NCBI GenBank assembly: GCA_021730825.1 | Contig: JAKFYO010000147.1 | Location: forward strand, 1-5,848 | Length of the DNA: 5,848 nucleotides | Reading direction: 5' to 3' | Source: Hyphomicrobiales bacterium | Lineage (GTDB): Bacteria; Pseudomonadota; Alphaproteobacteria; Rhizobiales; Xanthobacteraceae | Shown here: in pieces, positions 1-5,332 of the stretch | How the letters are laid out: the number at the start of each line of letters is the position of its first letter | Position numbering within the stretch: position 1 is the first letter of the stretch | Notes under the pieces: model-generated | Seen by the model: the letters and a program-made list of their open reading frames with translations, nothing else | Told to the model about the DNA's origin: nothing | Database searches by the model: none | Translations under genes and position numbers: made by a program

Positions 1-650
1 GCGATGCGCGCGAGCATGGCCATCGATCCGTCGGCATCTTTCCGGAGCGCGTCGATCTTTGAGGTAATCTCGGAGATCGCCTGTTGTGTTTCGGCGGAAA
101 GCGCCTTTACTTCGTTCGCGACGACGGCAAAGCCGCGTCCGGCATCGCCGGCGCGGGCGGCTTCGATCGACGCGTTCAGTGCGAGCAGATGTGTCTGCTT
201 CGCAATTGTGGAAATGAAGGTGACGACTTTCCCGATATCGGCGGACGAGGCCTGCAAGCGCTCTACTTGTTTTTCTGTGGTGCTCGCAGCCTCACTCGCT
301 TCGCTCGCGAGATCGTTGGCCTTATGAATTTGCGAGCTGATCAGCGTCGAAGATTGCGCCAATTGTTCGGTCGCCGTCGCGAATGCGTTGACATTGCTCT
401 CGGCGACGCCGACCTGTTCGGAAAGGTCGATCGCGGATGCCTTGATTGCCTCAATCGACTGTGCCGCACTACCGACGCCCTCATGGACGTTTTTCGCAGC
501 ATCGCCGACGTTCAGCATCAACACGCCAAGGTCGGCTTCCAGAAGATCGAGAGACTCGCGGACGCGGTGAAGGGCGTTTGCGCCCTGCGCATCGCGCAAA
601 GAATGCGGCGCACCGGCCGCAGCGTCACCGCTGCCGCCGGCGGACTCCAT
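1..650 (-). CDS. Methyl-accepting chemotaxis protein, cytoplasmic type (partial, C-terminus off the left edge)
   Basis: This gene encodes a chemoreceptor signalling domain, which in this family forms a long antiparallel coiled-coil hairpin that couples CheA and CheW to control flagella or a related output. Counting from the ATG at 650, 216 residues are visible. Residues 149-185 form the conserved hairpin tip, with [20 protein letters not shown] followed by [15 protein letters not shown]. The usual QTN of the tip reads QTH (His154). Residues about 60-148 are alanine/serine/glutamate-rich helix with heptad character. No membrane-spanning segment or HAMP domain is visible before the tip, so the receptor is probably soluble; a sensory domain could lie in the missing C-terminal part. 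The start is uncertain. ATG 734 is the longest option, but it sits in a strong hairpin and the stretch after it uses rare AGA, ATA and AGG codons. GTG 680 and ATG 650 are alternatives. The family call is firm; the ligand is unknown. Confidence 0.88.
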   Translation of the reverse strand, partial: MESAGGSGDAAAGAPHSLRDAQGANALHRVRESLDLLEADLGVLMLNVGDAAKNVHEGVGSAAQSIEAIKASAIDLSEQVGVAESNVNAFATATEQLAQSSTLISSQIHKANDLASEASEAASTTEKQVERLQASSADIGKVVTFISTIAKQTHLLALNASIEAARAGDAGRGFAVVANEVKALSAETQQAISEITSKIDALRKDADGSMAMLARI

Positions 651-773
651 GCCGTCGGTCGTTTTCCGAATAACCTGCACGGGTTGGCCGTTCCTATCCC
701 CGGCCAACGATATGCTGATTCTCGTTCCGCACATTGGCCTTTCGGCCTAGTGCGGGGGAGAAATCTACTCAGA
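651..773. other. Intergenic region between qor and the chemoreceptor gene
   Basis: These 123 bases lie between the qor stop and the preferred chemoreceptor start. If the chemoreceptor starts at 734 the gap shrinks to 39 bases. The region holds a strong hairpin at 727-755 (listed separately). I see no convincing sigma-70 promoter boxes. On the minus strand a GGGGATAGGA stretch lies 11 bases before the GTG at 680 and could serve as a loosely spaced Shine-Dalgarno. Confidence 0.5.
727..755 (-). repeat. GC-rich stem-loop with GAAA tetraloop between qor and the chemoreceptor
   Basis: Read on the minus strand, CCGCAC (755-750) pairs with GTGCGG (732-727), and inside it GGCC (747-744) pairs with GGCC (739-736), closing a GAAA loop (743-740). 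The lower stem is 6 bp and the upper stem 4 bp, with a small asymmetric internal loop (TA against AAT). A C(GAAA)G loop belongs to the GNRA class, which is known to be unusually stable in RNA. No T-run follows on either strand, so it is not a canonical intrinsic terminator. It encloses the ATG at 734 and the AAAGG before it, so it would mask that start in RNA. A role in transcript stability or in partial separation of the two genes is inference. Confidence 0.6.
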
Positions 774-1748
774 TCAGGGCAATAATACCGTCTGGCCGGT
801 CGTATTGCGGGCCTCGAGGTCCCGATGCGCCTTTTCTGCGTCATTGAGCGGGTAGGTCTGGTTGATCTGGATTTTGACTTTGCCCTTCTCGACTACCTTG
901 AAAAGGTCCTTCGCACCCCTCTCCAATTCTTTCCGGGTGGCGAAGTAATGGACCATCGTGGGCCGGGTGACGATCAGCGAACCTTTGGTCGCCAGGATGC
1001 CGAGGTTGACGCCGTCCACCGGGCCTGAGGCATTGCCATAAGTTGCGAGCATGCCGCGCGGCTTCAGGCTGTCGAGCGAACTCATGAAAGTAGTCTTGCC
1101 GACGCCGTCATAGACCACGTCGCATTTCTTGCCTTTGGTGATTTCGGCGACGCGTTTGGCGACATCCTCATCGCGATAAAGGATCACGTGATGGGCGCCA
1201 TTCTTTTTGGCAATCGCTGCTTTGTCTTTTGAGCCAACCGTCGCAATGACCGTTGCCCCGAGATGCTTCGCCCATTGCGTGAGGATTTGTCCGACGCCGC
1301 CTGCGGCCGCATGCACCAGAACCACGTGACCTTTTTTCACCTTAAAAAGTTGTCGCAGCAGATATTGCGCGGTCAGGCCCTTCAGCATCATTGCAGCGGC
1401 GACCTTGTCGCTCACTTTTTTCGGCAGCTTGATGGTTTTGTCAGCGGGGATGTTGCGCTCGGTCGCGTAAGAACCTTGCATGGTGCCGTAAGCAACGCGG
1501 TCGCCCTTCTTGAAACCTTTCACGCCCTTGCCGATTGCAGTGACGACGCCCGCGCCTTCGTTGCCCGGTACGAACGGATAAGCCGCCGGCTTGTAAAGTC
1601 CGGTGCGGAAATAGGTATCGATGAAATTCAGGCCGATTGCGGTTTGCTTGATCCGTATTTCACCCGGACCCGGTGCGGGCAACGTGATTTCTTCGTATTT
1701 CAGAACTTCCGGACCGCCGTGCGTATGAACCCGAACTGCAAACGCCAT
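774..1748 (-). CDS. qor: NADPH:quinone oxidoreductase (zinc-independent MDR family, Qor-like)
   Basis: This cytosolic enzyme is predicted to reduce quinones with NADPH. It has 324 residues, close to the roughly 327 of E. coli Qor. The N-terminal GroES-like half (about 1-125) carries the typical NFIDTYFRTGLY (41-52) and PGNEGAGVV (61-69). The Rossmann half begins around 139, with the nucleotide-binding AAAGGVG at 147-153 and GATVIATVGS at 164-173. VVYDGVG (211-217), GVNLGIL (246-252) and the C-terminal region near LEARNTTG (311-318) also match Qor from memory. The zinc ligands of alcohol dehydrogenases are absent, as expected for this branch. The start is well supported: AGGGAG lies six bases before the ATG. 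The gene follows the SDR on the same strand after 92 bases and may be the last member of the pcs operon or have its own promoter. The physiological substrate is not readable; enone or aldehyde reduction is possible. Confidence 0.92.
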   Translation of the reverse strand: MAFAVRVHTHGGPEVLKYEEITLPAPGPGEIRIKQTAIGLNFIDTYFRTGLYKPAAYPFVPGNEGAGVVTAIGKGVKGFKKGDRVAYGTMQGSYATERNIPADKTIKLPKKVSDKVAAAMMLKGLTAQYLLRQLFKVKKGHVVLVHAAAGGVGQILTQWAKHLGATVIATVGSKDKAAIAKKNGAHHVILYRDEDVAKRVAEITKGKKCDVVYDGVGKTTFMSSLDSLKPRGMLATYGNASGPVDGVNLGILATKGSLIVTRPTMVHYFATRKELERGAKDLFKVVEKGKVKIQINQTYPLNDAEKAHRDLEARNTTGQTVLLP

Positions 1749-1840
1749 TTCATTCTCCCTAAATCGCCGCCCTTGGCAGCCGTTGTTCTAGCTTTTCTGT
1801 TTGTCACATACGAGGGCGCCGTCGCGCAAACTGCCCGGTT
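1749..1840. other. Intergenic region between the SDR gene and qor
   Basis: This 92-base gap separates two minus-strand genes. It contains the qor Shine-Dalgarno. A weak inverted pair, GGGCGC at the SDR 3' end and GCGCCC about 25 bases later on the minus strand, has too long a loop and no T-run, so I do not call a terminator. I could not find a -35/-10 pair with acceptable match and spacing. On the plus strand the gap lies within a short open frame with a signal-peptide-like sequence (see findings), probably a coincidence. Confidence 0.4.
1755..1760 (-). promoter_or_regulatory. Shine-Dalgarno of qor
   Basis: The minus strand reads AGGGAG, followed by six bases (AATGAA) and then the qor ATG at 1748. 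It is the clearest ribosome-binding site in the window and fixes this start. It also suggests that qor is translated independently of the SDR upstream. Confidence 0.75.
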
Positions 1841-2587
1841 CTAGCGCCCGCCCGAGATGCGCATGATCGTGCCTGTCACATAGCTTGCCTGCTCCGAGAG
1901 CAAATAGAGGATCGCATCCGCGATTTCTTCCGCTTTGCCGGCTCTGCCCATCGGAACCGAGCTCTGCATTTTCGCAATGCGATCAGGCTGTCCGCCAGAG
2001 GCGTGAATTTCCGTGTCGATCAGGCCCGGTGCAACCGCGTTCACGCGGATGCCCTCGCCCGCTACCTCTTTCGACAATCCTATTGTGAGCGTATCGACCG
2101 CGCCTTTGCTCGCGGCATACCAGACGAACTCTCCCGGCGCGCCTAGAAACGATGCCATCGAGCCAAGGTTCACGATGGCGCCACCTTTGCCGCCACGCGC
2201 GGTCGACAGACGGCGCACGGCTTCGCGCGCGACAATCATCGCGCCGGTTACATTCACATCGACAACCCGTCGCATCATGTCCGCCGGAGCGTCCGCGAAT
2301 TTGCTGCTATTGCCGATGATGCCGGCATTGTTCACGACATGCGTGAGCTTGCCGAATTTATCGACGGCATCGAACATCCGGAGAATATCGGTCTCGCTCG
2401 CCATATCGCCTTTGATTGCGATGCCGCGGGCGTTGCTTTTTTCGACGTCGGCGACGACCTCGTTCGCGGCCTTCTCGTTGCCGACATAATTGATCGCAAC
2501 GTCGTAACCTTGGCGTGCGGCGAGCCTTGCGGTCGCGGCACCGATGCCGCGGCTCCCGCCGGTGATCAGAACAATTTTCTTGTCCAT
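1841..2587 (-). CDS. Short-chain dehydrogenase/reductase, YgfF-like (glucose-1-dehydrogenase-like SDR)
   Basis: This is a classical NAD(P)-dependent SDR of 248 residues, the usual length for the family. The cofactor motif TGGSRGIG is at 9-16 and NNAG at 86-89. The expected catalytic tetrad is complete: Asn112 (in VNVTG), Ser143 (in GSMAS), Tyr157 and Lys161 (YAASK), followed by APGLIDTEIHASGG at 186-199. The TEIHASGG segment and the VTGTIMRISGG C-terminus resemble E. coli YgfF as I remember it. YgfF itself has no settled physiological role, so the substrate cannot be named; a sugar, polyol or 3-oxoacyl compound is possible. The ATG lies only 5 bases after the terC stop, with AGGAAG 14 bases upstream inside terC, which points to coupled translation. 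The protein is predicted to be cytosolic. The SDR call is firm; the YgfF-like assignment is from memory, not from a search. Confidence 0.92.
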   Translation of the reverse strand: MDKKIVLITGGSRGIGAATARLAARQGYDVAINYVGNEKAANEVVADVEKSNARGIAIKGDMASETDILRMFDAVDKFGKLTHVVNNAGIIGNSSKFADAPADMMRRVVDVNVTGAMIVAREAVRRLSTARGGKGGAIVNLGSMASFLGAPGEFVWYAASKGAVDTLTIGLSKEVAGEGIRVNAVAPGLIDTEIHASGGQPDRIAKMQSSVPMGRAGKAEEIADAILYLLSEQASYVTGTIMRISGGR

Positions 2588-2592
2588 GTCTT

Positions 2593-3369
2593 TTATTTTG
2601 TCTTCCTTGGTTTCTTCCGGCTGGACGCGACGGCCGCTTTCGCCTTCCGAACGTTCCGGCGCATCGCGATGTTCACGCCCTCAACGAGACCCGCGAAGGC
2701 CATCGAGAAGTAAATATAGCCGCGCGGAATCTTGAAGCCGAGACCATCGGCCACCAGCGCCACGCCAATCAGCAGCAGGAATGCGAGTGCCAGAACCTTG
2801 GTCGTCGGATGCCGCGATATGAATTCCGAAATCCAGCCGGACGCCGCATACATGATGACAATCGCAATCAGAACTGCGATCACCATGATTTCGATGTCGT
2901 CGGCAAGACCGATCGCGGTGATGATCGAGTCGACCGAGAAGACGATGTCGATGAGGATGATCTGAAAAATGATCGTCCAGAATGCAGTCTTTGCAACGGA
3001 TGGACTCTGCGCCCCGTGCGAGCCTTCGACTTCGCGATGCAGTTCCTGCGTCGCCTTCACGATCAGGAACACGCCGCCCGCGAACAGCACGATATCGCGC
3101 CAGGAGAAGCCATGACCGAACAGCGTGAACACCGGCTGCTTTAGCGCGATGATCCATGTCAGCACGAACAGGAGCGCGATCCGGAACACAAGCGCGAGGC
3201 TCAAGCCAATTTGCCGTGCGCGCTTGGCGGCTTGCTTGCCGAGCCGCTGCACCAGCAACGAAATAAATATGACGTTGTCGATGCCGAGAACGATCTCGAG
3301 CACGGTCAGCGTGATCAGCGCGACCCAGGCGGATGGATCCGTGATCCAGTCGAAAAGAGGAAAACTCAT
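2593..3369 (-). CDS. TerC-family integral membrane protein (YgdQ/YoaE-like, putative metal ion transporter)
   Basis: The 258-residue protein is very hydrophobic, with about seven predicted membrane helices. Two internally similar halves carry the family signatures: LEIVLGIDNVIF at 24-35 (Glu25, Asp31, Asn32) and LIDIVFSVDSIITAIG at 139-154 (Asp141, Asp147). These acidic residues inside membrane helices are thought to take part in metal handling. GYIYFSMAFAGLVEGVN (217-233) matches the C-terminal end of the family. A basic tail of about 20 residues rich in Lys and Arg (237-258) follows the last helix. TerC relatives have been linked to Mn2+ export and to metal supply of exported enzymes; for the YgdQ-like branch the role is less certain. 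The start at 3369 is chosen because it overlaps the pcs stop as ATGA and gives the usual MSFPLFDWITDP beginning. A longer frame to 3435 would only add 22 non-homologous residues inside pcs. No Shine-Dalgarno is visible, consistent with coupling to pcs. Confidence 0.92.
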   Translation of the reverse strand: MSFPLFDWITDPSAWVALITLTVLEIVLGIDNVIFISLLVQRLGKQAAKRARQIGLSLALVFRIALLFVLTWIIALKQPVFTLFGHGFSWRDIVLFAGGVFLIVKATQELHREVEGSHGAQSPSVAKTAFWTIIFQIILIDIVFSVDSIITAIGLADDIEIMVIAVLIAIVIMYAASGWISEFISRHPTTKVLALAFLLLIGVALVADGLGFKIPRGYIYFSMAFAGLVEGVNIAMRRNVRKAKAAVASSRKKPRKTK

Positions 3370-4073
3370 GCGGTGCGGACCCGGAAAATTCCTGCGCCTA
3401 GAAAATACAGGCCTATCACCAGAAGCGCGAACCATACAGCGGGCGGAGGAGATAGGTCATATGCAAGGGTCACGAGAGACAAACCTGCCCAGGCGCCAAG
3501 AAGAACGAGCGTGACCGCTCGCAGCCGTTTCACCCGGAAGGGATGTAGAAAAGGCACCGGCAAGAAAGTCATTGCGCAAAGCACCATAACCACGCCAAGC
3601 GCCATGTCTGCCGAAGGCTTACCGACCAGCAGATAGAACACCACGACGTTCCAGACCGCGGGGAAACCACGGAAGAAAGAGTCTGAAGTCTTCATGCGGG
3701 TATCGGCAAAATAAAGTGCGCTGGTCACGGCAATCGCGGCCCCTGCCAGATACGAATATGGCGCAGGCATAATGCCGCTTAGCACCAGCGCGTAAGCCGG
3801 TACCATCACATAGTTCAGATAGTCGACGACGAGATCGAGCGTTTCGCCGGACCAGTTCGGCAGCACTTCCTTGACACGGAGACGGCGCGCGAGCGGCCCG
3901 TCGATGCCGTCCACGATCAGGGCAATTCCTAGCCAGGCGAACATCGCGGTAAAGCGGCGCTCATGCGCGGCGAGAAGCGCGAGCAGACCGAAGGCAACGC
4001 CAGTGGCCGTGAGAACATGGACCGAGAAGGCCAGTAGCCGTTCCGAGAGACTGAATTTCTGCGCGGGCTGCAT
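3366..4073 (-). CDS. pcs: Phosphatidylcholine synthase (CDP-diacylglycerol:choline phosphatidyltransferase)
   Basis: Pcs condenses CDP-diacylglycerol with choline to give phosphatidylcholine and CMP at the inner membrane, a one-step route typical of rhizobia and relatives. The protein has 235 residues and is polytopic. The CDP-alcohol phosphatidyltransferase motif is in the Pcs-specific form with 12 spacer residues: Asp58-Gly59, Ala62-Arg63, Gly76, Asp80, Asp84. VKEVLPNWSGETLD (67-80), FSVHVLTATG (16-25), a FFRGFPAVWN segment (133-142) and FLHPFRVKRLR (175-185) closely match Sinorhizobium Pcs as I remember it. These separate it from phosphatidylserine and phosphatidylglycerophosphate synthases. 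The start is constrained: an in-frame TAA lies at 4083-4085, just 9 bases upstream of the ATG, and a weak AAGAAG sits at 4079-4084. It is the first gene of a minus-strand run, and its TGA overlaps the terC ATG. Mn2+ dependence is known for characterised homologues, not shown here. Confidence 0.95.
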   Translation of the reverse strand: MQPAQKFSLSERLLAFSVHVLTATGVAFGLLALLAAHERRFTAMFAWLGIALIVDGIDGPLARRLRVKEVLPNWSGETLDLVVDYLNYVMVPAYALVLSGIMPAPYSYLAGAAIAVTSALYFADTRMKTSDSFFRGFPAVWNVVVFYLLVGKPSADMALGVVMVLCAMTFLPVPFLHPFRVKRLRAVTLVLLGAWAGLSLVTLAYDLSPPPAVWFALLVIGLYFLGAGIFRVRTA

Positions 4074-4146
4074 GGCAACTTCTTAAACCAATATGCGGCG
4101 CGCAGACACGCCTGCATTTCGCCGGGAAGTCCGCTAGATTGGCGCA
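4074..4146. promoter_or_regulatory. Divergent intergenic region between pcs and the FAD hydroxylase gene
   Basis: These 73 bases separate two divergently read genes and must hold the pcs promoter and probably the hydroxylase promoter, unless either is transcribed from inside its neighbour. In-frame stops on both sides (4083-4085 for pcs, 4135-4137 for the hydroxylase) prevent either gene from extending into it. Weak -10-like hexamers are CATATT on the minus strand (around 4089-4094) and TAGATT on the plus strand (4135-4140). Neither has a good -35 box at 16-18 bases. A short inverted repeat, GCAG-6-CTGC at 4102-4115, sits centrally and could be an operator, but it is too short to be convincing. 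Confidence 0.4.
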
Positions 4147-5331
4147 ATGACCGAAGTCCCTAAAACGAGCGAGGCCGTTGTCGTGGGCGGCGGGCCTGTA
4201 GGCCTGATCGCTGCGATCGCGCTTTCCCGCCAAGGTGTCGCGACAACACTGCTCGCGCCGAAGCCTCCTCACCCGGACCGCAGGACCACAGCGCTGCTCG
4301 GAAGTTCCGTCGATATTCTGAAGGACCTTGGTATCTGGGAGGCGATCGAAGCCAAGGCCTCGCCGCTTCGCAAGCTAAGACTGGTTGACGGAACACGCCG
4401 CCTGATCCGCACACCGGAAGTTCTGTTCGATGCCGGTGAGATTGGTCTTGCGGCGTTCGGCTACAACATCCCGAACGAAGAACTGCTGACGGTGTTGCGC
4501 GCCGCGATCCCTCAGCAGCAGAACCTCCGCCTCATCGGGCAATCCGCAACGCGCGTTGAAATCGCGCAAGATAACGCGCGCATCGAACTTAGCGCCGGAG
4601 TGTTTATTACAGCGAAGCTGATCGTCGCCGCCGACGGACGCAATTCGATTTGCCGTGCGGCTGCGGGCATCCGCACCAGCAAGCGTCCCTTGCCGCAATT
4701 CGCCATCGCGCTGAATTTTACGCACAGCCGTCCGCACAACGATGTCTCGACGGAGTTTCATACCGACAGCGGTCCCTTCACGCTGGTGCCGATGCAGGGG
4801 CAACGCTCCAGCCTGGTCTGGGTTTGCAAGGCGGACGATGCCGAACGCATTCGCGCAACCTCCGATGCAGACCTCGCGCTGGAAATTGAAACGAAATGCC
4901 ATTCGCTTCTCGGAGAAGTGCGGATCGAAGGTACGCGCGGCATCTTCCCCCTCGGGGTCGAAATTGCTGAGCGATTTGCGGATAAGCGGATCGCCCTCGC
5001 CGGGGAGTCCGGCCACGTCATTCCGCCGATCGGTGCGCAGGGACTTAATCTCGGCATTCGCGATGCCGATGCTATCGCGCGGCTTGCGGGCGACGCGCTT
5101 CGCAATGGAAGCGATCTAGGCGGCGAAGCAATACTCGATGCTTACGACGTGGAGCGCCGCGCCGATATTCGGGCGCGTGCCGCAGCGGTAGAGATACTCG
5201 GCCGCTCGCTGCTTACCGATTTCCTGCCGGTGCATCTTGCACGCGGTATCGGGCTCGAAATCGCGTCGCGCGTTCCGTTCCTGCGCCGCGGGTTGATGCA
5301 GAGCGGCCTCGGCAGAACGGCGAACGGCTGA
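4147..5331 (+). CDS. FAD-dependent aromatic hydroxylase, UbiH/UbiF/COQ6 family (probable ubiquinone biosynthesis monooxygenase)
   Basis: This is a class A flavoprotein monooxygenase of 394 residues, normal for the family. The FAD ADP-binding motif VVGGGPVGL is at 12-20, followed by the conserved arginine region DRRTTAL (44-50). The second motif AADGRNS is at 161-167. The third, usually GDAAH-P-GQG, here reads GESGHVIPPIGAQGLNLG at 286-303, a variant with Glu for Asp that I associate with alphaproteobacterial homologues. The family hydroxylates the ubiquinone ring at C1, C5 or C6. Alphaproteobacteria use members such as UbiL, but I cannot tell from sequence which carbon this one modifies, so no symbol is given. 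The protein is probably peripheral to the inner membrane. An in-frame TAG 9 bases upstream fixes ATG 4147 as the earliest start, and a later start would remove the FAD motif. There is no clear Shine-Dalgarno. Confidence 0.9.
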   Translation: MTEVPKTSEAVVVGGGPVGLIAAIALSRQGVATTLLAPKPPHPDRRTTALLGSSVDILKDLGIWEAIEAKASPLRKLRLVDGTRRLIRTPEVLFDAGEIGLAAFGYNIPNEELLTVLRAAIPQQQNLRLIGQSATRVEIAQDNARIELSAGVFITAKLIVAADGRNSICRAAAGIRTSKRPLPQFAIALNFTHSRPHNDVSTEFHTDSGPFTLVPMQGQRSSLVWVCKADDAERIRATSDADLALEIETKCHSLLGEVRIEGTRGIFPLGVEIAERFADKRIALAGESGHVIPPIGAQGLNLGIRDADAIARLAGDALRNGSDLGGEAILDAYDVERRADIRARAAAVEILGRSLLTDFLPVHLARGIGLEIASRVPFLRRGLMQSGLGRTANG

Positions 5332-5332
5332 A

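Noticed and set aside
84..785. Plus-strand open frame of 233 codons opposite the chemoreceptor
   Set aside because: The opposite strand encodes the unmistakable chemoreceptor tip in the same triplet register. The plus-strand product is Arg/Cys-rich and shows no family features, as expected for an antisense shadow.
1263..1724. Plus-strand open frame opposite the qor N-terminal half
   Set aside because: It lies antisense to well-conserved Qor sequence and has no recognisable domain or Shine-Dalgarno. Only its 3' end, outside qor, was kept as a low-interest finding.
1800..1850. Possible intrinsic terminator after the SDR (GGGCGC ... GCGCCC)
   Set aside because: The loop is about 25 bases and there is no T-run on the minus strand, so it cannot be supported as a terminator.
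3370..3435. Longer terC start at 3435 adding 22 residues
   Set aside because: The extension lies wholly within pcs and is Arg-rich and unlike TerC N-termini. The ATG at 3369 gives a typical start and an ATGA overlap.
4375..5016. Minus-strand open frame of 213 codons inside the hydroxylase gene
   Set aside because: The plus strand here carries the conserved FAD monooxygenase core. The minus-strand translation has no coherent motif.
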